Source of the DNA: Algiphilus sp022763315
GTDB taxonomy: Bacteria; Pseudomonadota; Gammaproteobacteria; Nevskiales; Nevskiaceae
Direction: 5' to 3' (one strand)
Assembly: GCF_965249985.1 (NCBI RefSeq)
Contig: NZ_OZ252280.1
Length of the DNA stretch: 64,000 bases
The notes below the pieces were generated by a model. That model had not been told where the DNA came from. It saw only the letters and a program-made list of their open reading frames with translations, and ran no database searches. A program made the position numbers and the translations under genes. This document shows, in pieces, positions 42,301 through 50,128 of the stretch. Positions within the stretch are counted from its first letter, which is position 1. Each line of letters begins with the position of its first letter.

Positions 42301-42921
42301 CTGAGAAGTTACGACCTCGGCGGCGTGAAGGTGGTGGTGCCACTGGGCGGAATCAAGGCGGAGCTTTACGCGTATTCCTTGAAGTATGGATTCAGCAATG
42401 CGCAAGCGGAAGCACGATTGCTCGAAGCCGCGGCCGAAGTGGGTGTCCAGAGTGATTCCGCAGGTTTCATGGTCGGTGCCGCATTGATTTCAGCGAGCGG
42501 TGACCTGGGCAATGACGATGGCACGCAGGTCGGTGTAGGGGCGTCCGCCGGTGTGGGTTTTGGTGGGAAGGTCTCGTTTGGCGACAAGGGGCGTTATGGC
42601 GGCACCGCGGATCTCAAGATCGTTACTGTTGACTACTACATTGACCCGAGTGATCTCAGTGCATCGGAGGCCGCCGTGCTCGTCCTCGGCAGTGGGAGTC
42701 CCGTGGTGCTGGCGGGCTTGCTCGCGCTGCGGACACTCGAAGACGAGTTGAGTTTCGTAAGAGATATCCGTGGTGAACTCGATGACGCTGTTGAGGTGGC
42801 GGTGCAGCAAGCGGCTGATGCTGCTGCGGCGGTAACGGATGCCGCTCTCGCTGGAGCAAACGAAGTGGCAGACCTCGCCGAGGAGGGCGGCAAAGTCATC
42901 GCAGATGTCTTTGGCTTCTAG
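39307..42921 (+). CDS. Giant lipoprotein with repeated ricin-type (beta-trefoil) lectin modules
   Basis: This is a 1204-residue lipoprotein; the signal ends in LVAC and is followed by Asp/Asn-rich linker sequence. From about residue 70 to 770 it has repeated Cys-rich modules with the QxW signature of ricin-type beta-trefoils: EQKWIIP near residue 323, SQWVLAPTGQLVL near 415, NQNWSMRPDGKVVV near 710. Cys residues recur as CLA and CD/C pairs. About residues 770-970 are unlike the lectin part. The C-terminal 200 residues contain Gly-rich beta sequence (VGVGASAGVGFGGKVSFGDKG) and end in an Ala-rich helix. I do not recognise the C-terminal domain; it could be an effector or an anchor. It heads a three-gene set. 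Confidence 0.8.
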   Translation: MNALKGYLVIAAAFALVACSEVTINHIEPSDDSDNGPVADNADPLPVPAEDTVAEPRFELRAGISRELPALVAAGQIRSAAESDMCLAAGLKGRANSTLFNAGLYVQGLYFITRAVNDVNLLPCPDASGGTESVAQEPRARVQSEERRWWERRVFFPGEMLLYPFAGLLNTSSSADRFNARYEWVILDDGLITSRVMSLGNIPKSRISYPGDIRTRNVEDAPDLPIDVATQIADLLKDGTPRTMCLNKGAFTHALCQQTPDPDDEERVTRWVITENDEIRFAELDGTVTNECLTAAFRTETLQGGQSQTFDGEVSTARCNGSVEQKWIIPTIASNKITAPAFSTASSALQACIEPLSNRLVPCDPNAIDRGLDWTFDLQGNLRPSIVFGRCLAPKEQRPGSEMHYVQCVEGDETSQWVLAPTGQLVLRSSNVTTPDETSLCLSATPQSLERLSNFEAPVLSLQRCDPDDRTQVFALNQDPKVTLVSYESLRPTSVMDGRDFRIFTSQNYERTDTLDHRFCVNNGSGSIGRFCLGGGSAWVYRPDNKIQSAVNSSKSCLSVLDVPADLYQSFISTQAGNSTSSQVGDTIPVGMRDCSEANAWAYTTSGQLRGTGSLSSYCMTYARNNARPQLARCDTQSTKAAPEQRFVLFPADVQASAIAHRLSEPRTLQFRSGTQCLATPERREDFSENARSGEFEDLNVGYDACDGSDNQNWSMRPDGKVVVASGPFVGRYLAGVRSESDSLLPLILDLVEAEEEATEWLLSYDGALFSQALGQIARAIEPRLNVPLCVTKFLVALPLPCAEVSSHQVVAHAIEAEEVPALATAQRRGGVALLSDTPGRAPVVTNDPVALLSFAVASGLSVDDTQIFQFMTDEQRASVVRQFGVPATLLDGYDNFQWRALIRNTIFEAGGISVPAIALENSDAYQLAGLVGLGEEAERVVAAPDQAVLQAFDNAYFSVTDSSIAVRTSSKVQIFRLTTPIGEFEAGSQVQGSFTAELRSYDLGGVKVVVPLGGIKAELYAYSLKYGFSNAQAEARLLEAAAEVGVQSDSAGFMVGAALISASGDLGNDDGTQVGVGASAGVGFGGKVSFGDKGRYGGTADLKIVTVDYYIDPSDLSASEAAVLVLGSGSPVVLAGLLALRTLEDELSFVRDIRGELDDAVEVAVQQAADAAAAVTDAALAGANEVADLAEEGGKVIADVFGF

Positions 42922-42981
42922 CGAGAAGTGAGCAATGCCAGCTGGAACGCAACCAGAGTCGCCTTATCCGGAGAAGCTGAT

Positions 42982-43281
42982 ATGCCTCGTCACCATTTGA
43001 TGCCATTCAGTCCGTTTCGCGATGGGTGGATCCACCGCGAGAGAAGCGGGTGTGCTTGGGTATTGCGGTGTTTTGGCGTTGTACTTGCGGCAGGTCTGGG
43101 CGCCTGCTCCTCTGGTTCCGGTGGAACAAGTGAACAGCACGAGGATTCTGCATCCACCGATATCGTGATCCAGCAGGCCTCTTCCGAAAACTTTCAGTTG
43201 AATCGTCTCGACCCGCTGCTCGCCACCCAGCACAGCGCGTCCTCGCCCCGATTCACCGTGATCCGTCAGCCCGAGGAATAA
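42982..43281 (+). CDS. Small lipoprotein
   Basis: This 99-residue lipoprotein starts at an ATG with GGAGAAG upstream. The N-terminal extension before the signal is unusually long (basic residues, then the core WVLRCFGVVLAAGLGAC). A Ser/Gly linker and a short polar mature region follow the lipobox. No family is recognised. An in-frame GTG at 42928, close to the preceding stop, is the alternative. It lies between the lectin lipoprotein and the collagen-like gene with only three bases before the latter, so all three are probably one operon. Confidence 0.65.
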   Translation: MPRHHLMPFSPFRDGWIHRERSGCAWVLRCFGVVLAAGLGACSSGSGGTSEQHEDSASTDIVIQQASSENFQLNRLDPLLATQHSASSPRFTVIRQPEE

Positions 43282-43284
43282 ATT

Positions 43285-44826
43285 GTGAACCTTATCTACG
43301 CGCATGCCCCAAATGGATGCCAACCAGGGCGCCGGCCCTTCGTGAGAAATCTGGCGGGCTTTGTGCTGGCAGGATTCATGAGTCTTTATTCGGCGCCTGG
43401 GCTGACGGTCGAGTCACCGGTCACATTTCGCGAAAGCGGTCGGCTGCTTGATGCAGCGGGCGTACCGGTTGAGGGTGCTGTCACTCTTACCTTTCGCATC
43501 TACCCAGACAGCAGCACGCCACTTGGTGAAGCGGTGTGGATCGAAGTCATTCCCACTGTGCTGAGCAATGGCGCCTTCAGCGTTGAACTGGGTACGCAAG
43601 CCGATCTGCCGCCGGTGCTGTTGGGGCTCGACGATGCGTGGCTTGGTATTCAGGTCGATGACGATTCGGAAATGCTGCCGCGATTTCGGCTTTCCTCCAA
43701 CACAGTGCCCTTTGCGCTGGTGGCGGGCGATGTACACGGCGTCATCAACCCTGAGGCCATCAACATAGCCGGTGCGCCGGTCATTGATGAGAACGGGCAA
43801 TGGGTTGGTGCCTCGACGGGGCTCGAAGGGCCCGTAGGGCCGCGCGGAGAAGTCGGCGAGCCAGGCCCGCCAGGGCCTGTCGGCGCGCAAGGTCCAGTGG
43901 GCGAAACCGGTCCACGCGGAGCACCGGGAGAACCCGGCCCGGCCGGACCAGTGGGGGCCACCGGCCCAGCAGGTCCGATCGGCCCACCGGGGCCGGAAGG
44001 CCCGGTGGGTGCTCCTGGTCCGCAAGGGGTTGCGGGCCCAGTTGGGCCGCAGGGCCCGAAAGGCGAGCCTGGGCCGATGGGGCCCGCTGGCGCGCGCGGC
44101 GAGATCGGTCCGAGTGGAGCACCGGGAGAACCCGGTCCGGCCGGACCAATGGGGGCCACTGGTCCAGCAGGTCCGATGGGCCCACCGGGACCAGAAGGCC
44201 CGGTGGGTGTCCCTGGTCCGCAAGGGGTTGCGGGCCCAGTTGGGCCACAGGGCCCGAAAGGCGAGCCAGGCCCGATGGGCCCTGATGGCGCTCAGGGCGA
44301 AACCGGTCCGCGCGGAGCGACGGGAGAAGCTGGTCCGGCCGGACCAGTGGGGGGCACCGGCCCAGCAGGTCCGATGGGCCCTCCGGGGCCGGAAGGCCCT
44401 GTAGGTGCCCCTGGTCCGCAAGGGGTTGCCGGTCCAGTTGGGCCGCAGGGCCCGGTGGGCGAGCCTGGGCCGATGGGGCCGGTGGGGCCAACAGGGCCCA
44501 GAGGCGAAGGTACAGATATCGCAGCGCGCTTCGGTAACAGTGCAGGTGGGGGTGTGGACTCATCCACCCCCTCTTGTGTAATAGGCGAGATGCGATTGTT
44601 CGCTGGTCCGGTAGGGGCTGGAATTGTTGCGGATGGTCGAGAGTTGCGGATATCTGAGAACTTCGACTTATTTGGCGAACTGGGGTTTGCCTACGGGGGG
44701 GATCTCTCGACGACCTTCGCGATTCCCGATATGAGGACGATTACACCCAACGGGATGACGTGGTTTATTTGTGACCGGGGCATGCCACCTGCTGTCGAGC
44801 CTCGCGATTACACTGATTTGCGTTGA
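43285..44826 (+). CDS. Collagen-like repeat protein with C-terminal phage tail-collar-like domain
   Basis: This is a 513-residue secreted protein starting at a GTG three bases after the small lipoprotein. The N-terminal domain (TFRESGRLLDAAGVPVEGAVTLTFRIYPD to LGIQVDDDSEM) is a common beta-rich surface-protein opening. About residues 180-410 are pure Gly-X-Y collagen repeats, made of three nearly identical 66-residue superunits. The C-terminus reads GEMRLFAG, LFGELGFAYGGDLSTTFAIPDMR, which is the phage tail-collar fold. This layout suggests a trimeric stalk with a tip. A near copy of the final codons lies just after the stop. Confidence 0.85.
   Translation: MNLIYAHAPNGCQPGRRPFVRNLAGFVLAGFMSLYSAPGLTVESPVTFRESGRLLDAAGVPVEGAVTLTFRIYPDSSTPLGEAVWIEVIPTVLSNGAFSVELGTQADLPPVLLGLDDAWLGIQVDDDSEMLPRFRLSSNTVPFALVAGDVHGVINPEAINIAGAPVIDENGQWVGASTGLEGPVGPRGEVGEPGPPGPVGAQGPVGETGPRGAPGEPGPAGPVGATGPAGPIGPPGPEGPVGAPGPQGVAGPVGPQGPKGEPGPMGPAGARGEIGPSGAPGEPGPAGPMGATGPAGPMGPPGPEGPVGVPGPQGVAGPVGPQGPKGEPGPMGPDGAQGETGPRGATGEAGPAGPVGGTGPAGPMGPPGPEGPVGAPGPQGVAGPVGPQGPVGEPGPMGPVGPTGPRGEGTDIAARFGNSAGGGVDSSTPSCVIGEMRLFAGPVGAGIVADGRELRISENFDLFGELGFAYGGDLSTTFAIPDMRTITPNGMTWFICDRGMPPAVEPRDYTDLR
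43921..44514 (+). repeat. Three 198-base tandem superrepeats coding Gly-X-Y collagen units
   Basis: Three copies start at 43921, 44119 and 44317, each offset by 198 bases (66 codons). They share the block from GCACCGGGAG to GAGCCTGGGCCGATGGG with few changes. Such identical in-frame repeats can change number by recombination, so stalk length may vary between strains. Confidence 0.85.
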
Positions 44827-45132
44827 CGTGGTTCATTTGTGGTCAGGACGCCCCCCTCCCATTGCTGAACGACCGTGACAAGTCCTCGGCTTCGGTCTCT
44901 GCAATGGCCCCCGGCAAATTGTTCTCAGTAGGGCCTGTGTTCAAGGTGTAGAGAGGGGGCGGCATTGTTCCGCGCGTGTGATTTTGGAACCAGCCCCCCA
45001 GTGCGCAATTGCCACATGCCGCTGTAATGCACTGAGGGAGTACTGCCCCGTCCTGCTGCACAGCGCTTCACGCTGGGGGGGGCTGCCAACGAGTTCCGCT
45101 ATCTTCAACAGCTGGTCCCATTTCGCGCTTCA

Positions 45133-45873
45133 ATGGACATTTCCGAGCGTTGGTTGTCGCCTGTGCGCATTCTCAAGAATGCGCCGATGCACGAACTAGA
45201 ACGATTGGCCGCTCTCCTGGTACATAGGCAACTCGGTCCCAAGGAATACGCGCTGGTGCAGGACGACCGCTGCGACCGGGTCTACTTTGTCGTCAAAGGC
45301 ACCCTCGCCGTGATCCTCTACTCACCCGAAGGAAAAGAGGTGTTCTACCGCGAGTTCCATGCGGGCGAAACCTTTGGGGACTACTCCGCGATTGATGGTG
45401 GGACCCGGGCGGCATCGATTCGGGCCATCACAGAAGCCGAGGTGGTTTCGCTCCCTGCGGAGGACTTCCTCGCCTTGTTGGTGCGCTGTCCCGAAGTCGC
45501 GACCGAGGAAATGCGTCAACTGGTTCGCGCAATCCGCACGCTCACACAGCGTGTCTACGAGCTCTCGGTACTGGCAAGCGACGCGCGATTGCGCGCTGAG
45601 TTGATCCGCCTGGCGGACAAGGATCCAGAAAACCCTAATACGCTGACCATCGCCCGCATGCCTACGCAAGCGCAGCTCGCAGCCCGGGTGGGCGCTCAAC
45701 GGGAAGCCATCAGCCGCCATCTCGTTGCCTTGGAGCGGGCGGGGCTGTTGGTCCGCGAGGGACGCCAGGCGCGCATTCCTGACGCCGCGGCCTTTACTCA
45801 GAGTGTGGCCGACCCTCTCCCACTGCCCCCGGTGGAAGGGAAACCCGACACTCTCCCCGATGAGATTGCCTAG
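45133..45873 (+). CDS. Crp/Fnr-family transcriptional regulator
   Basis: This is a 246-residue regulator. The N-terminal cyclic-nucleotide-binding fold is recognisable (QDDRCDRVYFVVKGTLAVIL, EFHAGETFGDYSAIDGGTRAASI) and the C-terminal HTH is of the Crp type (MPTQAQLAARVGAQREAISRHLVALERAGLL). No Fnr-type N-terminal Cys cluster is present. Its stop overlaps that of the convergent cyclase/ATPase gene at a shared CTAG, which hints at a cAMP-type signalling pair. The 306-base gap upstream (44827-45132) shows the duplicated collagen-gene tail and no gene. Confidence 0.9.
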   Translation: MDISERWLSPVRILKNAPMHELERLAALLVHRQLGPKEYALVQDDRCDRVYFVVKGTLAVILYSPEGKEVFYREFHAGETFGDYSAIDGGTRAASIRAITEAEVVSLPAEDFLALLVRCPEVATEEMRQLVRAIRTLTQRVYELSVLASDARLRAELIRLADKDPENPNTLTIARMPTQAQLAARVGAQREAISRHLVALERAGLLVREGRQARIPDAAAFTQSVADPLPLPPVEGKPDTLPDEIA

Positions 45874-48767
45874 GCCGCGGGCAGGGAAATGCCCAGCCCC
45901 GTCAGGGTACGGTCGATATGGCTGAGCAACATCTCGGCACCCTGAGCCTGCGCAAGGGCGCGCGCCTGTTCGATGCGCGCCAGCCCTAGCGCCGTGTCGC
46001 CACTCAGGAGGGCCAGCACCGCCTCGATGGCCATGATCGGGGGCTGAAAGCCCGGCTGTTCGCATAGGCTCGAGACCTGCTTCGCGCGTTCAACGGCCGT
46101 GAAGGCATTGTGCGGGCGGCCCGCCAGCAGTTCGCGTTCGGCCAGCGTTGCCCACAAGCCGGGGACGGTGGCAAGCATGGCCGCTTCTTGCAGCTTATCG
46201 AGTGCGGCACAGCTGGTTTCGTAGTCATAGCGTCGACCATCATCCGCAACGACGGCGAAGGCCGTGGCAACGACCACCAGTGCGGGCAGTTGATAGTGCG
46301 CGCCCAGCGAAAGGCTTTCTTCGGCCCATGCGAGCGCTTCGGCGCGTCGGCCCTGGACAATGGCCATGTAGGCGAGGCTGGACAGAACGTACAGCAGTGT
46401 GAAGGGATGCTGGATGGCACGCGCTTCCTCAAGCGCTAACTCCGCGTGCTGCTGTGCAATTTCCGGATGATTGCGAATGGCTGCGGTGATGGCGACCCAC
46501 ACGGCCGAAATGATGCCCAGATCACTGCCGTGATGATCGATGAAGAAGTCCTGGTGTGCAGGGTCGTGCTGCGCGCGCGCCGCACGGGCCGCGTTGTAGG
46601 CTTCCTCGTTTCTACCGAGGGCGATGTAGGTCAGCACGCGCGCCAGATGCGCCATCAGCAGGTGCGCCTTGGAGCCGGAGCCCTCCGCGATTTCGGCAAT
46701 ATCCTGTGCGCGTGCAAGGCTCTGTTGCCAGTCCCCACGGGTCTGCCAGTACATCGATGCGTTATAGGCCGCAAGGACATGCAGATCCGGGTTCTCGCTC
46801 CGGTGTGCCAGATCCTGAACCCGGCACCACACCTCGTTCAGGGAGGGGTCGGTATAGAAGCGCACCGCCAGCATGGAGCTGGCGAGGGTGAGTTGAAGCT
46901 CCAGTTCGGCTTCTGGTGAAAGTTCTGAGGCGCGATCGAGTTCCCGAATTGCGCCCTGGAGTTGCACGATGGCCTCCTTGTGCGCGGAACGTGCGACGGC
47001 CGCCTCGCCGGCCCGCTTGTAGTAATCCGCGGAACGCTTGTGCTGCTCCGCGAACTCGAAGTGCTGGGCGATGACGGCAGGGTCAGCATGAATGCTTTCC
47101 AGCCATGCGGCATAGCGGCCATGCAGCTTCAGCCGGCTTCTACGGGCCAGTGTTTCGTATGCGGTCCCTTGCAGCAGCGCGTGGCGGAAGGCGAAACGGG
47201 TATCGGCGTCAGGGTCGCGCTCGATGATGGCGGCGCGTTCCAATGCTTCAAGGGCGGCGCGGACTTCGTTGCCATCACGGTCAGAAAGAAGCTGGACGGC
47301 AGCGAGTGAGAAGCGGCGTCCGATGACCGAAGCGGCCTGCGCAACAAAACGCTCCTGCGGCAGTTGGTCGAGACGGGCCAGCATGGCGGCCTGCAATGTC
47401 AGCGGGGTGTGTGGCGCGATGCCATGGTGCCTTGCCTCTCGGCCCGTGTAGGCCAGCTGCTCGATGAAGAGTGGAACGCCGTCGGCAATCGCCATGATGC
47501 GATCGCGTACTTCGTCGTCCAGCAGGTAACCGAGGGCTTGGGCATGCGCTTGGAGCAAAGCACCAGCGGCGTCATCATCAAGCTCATTGAGCACGAGATG
47601 TTGGACCGATCCCGTCGACAACAGGTGATCGATGGGCTGGCGGCTGTTCATGAACAAGGCGACACGGCGTGGGGTGGCGCGGATCAACCGTTCCAGGGCC
47701 TCCAGGCTGGAGTCGTCCGCCCAGTGCAGGTTCTCAATGACGCCGGCGACCGGGGCGCGCTCCGCGACCGCCGCCCATCCCTCCTGGATGAGGACGAAAT
47801 TGCGTGCGCGGCTCTGTTCCGGCGTGAGCCCCAACTGTCGACCAAGGGCAAACTCGTTGCCTGCGACGAAAGCCTGCATCCATTGACGGTGGTGGGACGG
47901 GAGTGCACTGCGCGCGAACACTGAGGCGTAGCGTCCGAAAAGATCGCGAAACACGGCAAAGTCGCGTTGCATCTCGAAAGGGTTGCAACTTGCGGCCAAC
48001 CACGTTGCCTGCGCCTCGTGCGCGGCGATGTCGTCACGCAAGGCTCGAAGGAGACGTGATTTGCCAATACCCGCATCACCTGTCACCAGGGCTGCGCGAA
48101 AGCCTCCGGAGGCGCTGTCCTGCCAGTGCGCCTTGAGCGCCGCCAACTCCGCTGCCCGTCCGTGCAGGCCGATACGGTCTCGAATCCAGTGTGCCTTGCG
48201 CTGCCGTCCAGTGACGCGATAGAGCGTGACCGCTTCGTCGATGCCCTTGAGCGCGGTCGGGCCGATTGCTTCGACTTCGAAATCCTCTTCAATGCGGTGC
48301 AGCACGACGTCGCTGACGAGGACTTCTCCCGGGGCTGCCTGCCCCTGAATACGCGCCGCGACATTCAGGGTGTGCCCACTGGCCAGGCGCTCGCGGTGCA
48401 GCCCGGCGCCTTCTTCGCCGACAACGACGGTGCCGCAATGCAGTCCCACTCGGCATTGCAACTGATAGCCGTTATGGGGCGGCAATGCGGCGACGCGTTC
48501 AACGGCCTCGAGTGCGGCACTGATGGCAAGGCGGGCGTCAAACTCCCGCGCTGTCGGATACCCGAAATAGGCAACCACGGCATCGCCGCGATACTGTGCG
48601 ACCGTTCCGCCGCGCTCCTCCACGGCAGTAACGACACAGCGCTGGAAGGCAAGCTGCGCCTCGAACCACTCTTCGGGATCCATGGCGGCAGCGCCGCCGG
48701 TGGAATTGACCAGATCACAGAACAGCGCGTGCAGGGCGCGCCGTTCGAGTCCGTCTCCAGGCTGCAT
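45870..48767 (-). CDS. Class III nucleotidyl cyclase fused to AAA ATPase and helical repeats
   Basis: This is a 965-residue cytoplasmic signalling protein. About residues 1-180 are a class III cyclase domain: metal-binding Asp in LFCDLVNST, second Asp in YRGDAVVAYFGYP, and the Asn/Arg transition-state pair in TLNVAARI. These key residues are intact, so activity is plausible. About residues 215-560 are an AAA/STAND ATPase with Walker A GDAGIGKSR and a Walker B-like VIENLHWADD. The C-terminal 400 residues are helical TPR-like repeats (LLMAHLARVLTYIALGRNEEAY, LAYMAIVQGRRAEALAWAEES). The ATG at 48767 has no strong ribosome-binding site. It may supply a ligand to the Crp-type regulator next door. 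Confidence 0.85.
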   Translation of the reverse strand: MQPGDGLERRALHALFCDLVNSTGGAAAMDPEEWFEAQLAFQRCVVTAVEERGGTVAQYRGDAVVAYFGYPTAREFDARLAISAALEAVERVAALPPHNGYQLQCRVGLHCGTVVVGEEGAGLHRERLASGHTLNVAARIQGQAAPGEVLVSDVVLHRIEEDFEVEAIGPTALKGIDEAVTLYRVTGRQRKAHWIRDRIGLHGRAAELAALKAHWQDSASGGFRAALVTGDAGIGKSRLLRALRDDIAAHEAQATWLAASCNPFEMQRDFAVFRDLFGRYASVFARSALPSHHRQWMQAFVAGNEFALGRQLGLTPEQSRARNFVLIQEGWAAVAERAPVAGVIENLHWADDSSLEALERLIRATPRRVALFMNSRQPIDHLLSTGSVQHLVLNELDDDAAGALLQAHAQALGYLLDDEVRDRIMAIADGVPLFIEQLAYTGREARHHGIAPHTPLTLQAAMLARLDQLPQERFVAQAASVIGRRFSLAAVQLLSDRDGNEVRAALEALERAAIIERDPDADTRFAFRHALLQGTAYETLARRSRLKLHGRYAAWLESIHADPAVIAQHFEFAEQHKRSADYYKRAGEAAVARSAHKEAIVQLQGAIRELDRASELSPEAELELQLTLASSMLAVRFYTDPSLNEVWCRVQDLAHRSENPDLHVLAAYNASMYWQTRGDWQQSLARAQDIAEIAEGSGSKAHLLMAHLARVLTYIALGRNEEAYNAARAARAQHDPAHQDFFIDHHGSDLGIISAVWVAITAAIRNHPEIAQQHAELALEEARAIQHPFTLLYVLSSLAYMAIVQGRRAEALAWAEESLSLGAHYQLPALVVVATAFAVVADDGRRYDYETSCAALDKLQEAAMLATVPGLWATLAERELLAGRPHNAFTAVERAKQVSSLCEQPGFQPPIMAIEAVLALLSGDTALGLARIEQARALAQAQGAEMLLSHIDRTLTGLGISLPAA

Positions 48768-49000
48768 GGATTTGACTTGCGGTTGGGCTGGATGCGTGCG
48801 CTCTTTACGTGCGCGAAACCTGAATGATAGCCAAGCGCCGTCGCCGCTTGAAGTGTGTCTTGGATATGACTGCGCCTCCAATCGCCGGGGGGTGAGCAGA
48901 GAGGGGCGTTCGGCAGCGGGCGGGGCATTCGTGCGCCGATGAAGGCGTGCTTTGTCATCTGGCTGCGCTAGTCTCGGCACCATCCCATTGGAGCAAGCGC

Positions 49001-50020
49001 GTGTCCGACACCTTAGGAACGTGGGTTCCCCGCCATGCCCGCAACATGCTGATCGCTCTGGCACTGACGGGCTGCAGCGGTAGCCCCCCATCCGCGGAGC
49101 GCACTGTGACTCACGGAGAAAATCCGCGCGTGGTGACCTTCAACACGGGCACGCCGGAATGCGCGCGCGCGCCGGACGCGGACTACACCTGCGATGACGC
49201 GGAAACGGCCAGCGCGTGGTATGGGACGGGGCTGGCGCATCTGGGGCTGATGGCAGATGTGCGCGCCTTCTTCGACGGCCTGGATGCGGACATCGTCGCC
49301 ATTCAGGAGGTCTTCCACGCGCCAAACTGTGCAGATATCCCCGAAGCCCACCATGCCGGCTTCATCTGCGAGCAATGGCAGCCGGGCGATGAGACCGTCA
49401 TTACGCGCGTGCTGGGCCCGGACTACCAGGTGGCGTGTCATCGCGGGCGTCCCGACAAGTGCCTAGCGGTAAGAACGGATGTGGGCCGCTTTCGCGGCTG
49501 CAACGATCGCTTTTGCCCGGACCTGCTTGCCGGCGGAATCACTGAGGAGTGCGGGGGCGGTACGCGCATCGGCCGCGGTGTGATTGATCTCGCCAATGGC
49601 GAGGTGCTCACCGTGGTGAATGTCCACGGCACCTCGGGCGCGACACTGGAGGATCAGAACTGTCGGGTGGAGCAATTCGAGCAGGTTTTCGTCGATATCC
49701 GTGACGGTTCCGGGATGCCGGCTGCCAATGGGCTGCGCAATATTGTGCTGGGCGACCTCAACACCGACCCGGGCCGCCTCACGCTGATCGATGCCAGTGC
49801 ACGCACCTGGAATGCCTTTGTCGGCGAGGGGCGTGCCTTCGTGCAAATCTCCGAAACAGGACTACTGGCGCGCCCCACCTACGCCAATCTGCTGAATATC
49901 GACCATGTGGCCAGCGATGCCTTCGATGGCGACTGCTTTGCCGGCGTTCCTACCGAGACCACTGCGTTTGATCATGTGCCGATCGTCTGTGATCTGAACA
50001 GCGTGAGTGAGCAGCCGTGA
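49001..50020 (+). CDS. Endonuclease/exonuclease/phosphatase-family lipoprotein
   Basis: This is a 339-residue exported protein, probably a lipoprotein (signal core MLIALALTGC). The GTG at 49001 has GGAG 8 bases upstream. The EEP fold is visible: RVVTFNTGT, DADIVAIQEVFHA (catalytic Glu), VVNVHGTSG, NIVLGDLNTDPG and the final His in AFDHVPIVCDL. Such enzymes cut phosphodiesters in nucleic acids, inositol phosphates or sphingomyelin; the target here is unknown. Many Cys residues suggest disulfides in the envelope. It is divergent from the cyclase gene across 233 bases. Confidence 0.85.
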   Translation: MSDTLGTWVPRHARNMLIALALTGCSGSPPSAERTVTHGENPRVVTFNTGTPECARAPDADYTCDDAETASAWYGTGLAHLGLMADVRAFFDGLDADIVAIQEVFHAPNCADIPEAHHAGFICEQWQPGDETVITRVLGPDYQVACHRGRPDKCLAVRTDVGRFRGCNDRFCPDLLAGGITEECGGGTRIGRGVIDLANGEVLTVVNVHGTSGATLEDQNCRVEQFEQVFVDIRDGSGMPAANGLRNIVLGDLNTDPGRLTLIDASARTWNAFVGEGRAFVQISETGLLARPTYANLLNIDHVASDAFDGDCFAGVPTETTAFDHVPIVCDLNSVSEQP

Positions 50021-50128
50021 AGGTACGCGCCGCGCGGCTTGACGCAGGCGCGAACGGGCCGGGCCTGCCGCCTCAAATGGGCCGCACATTGGCCTGATGT
50101 CGATCAGTGAGGCAGGCGGTTCCCATCA

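Noticed and set aside
43921..44514. Regular repeats considered as a CRISPR array.
   Set aside because: The repeats are in-frame coding for Gly-X-Y units with no unique spacers.
44843..45061. Minus-strand 72-codon frame in the gap before the Crp gene.
   Set aside because: No ribosome-binding site or recognisable sequence; the area instead holds the duplicated collagen-gene tail.
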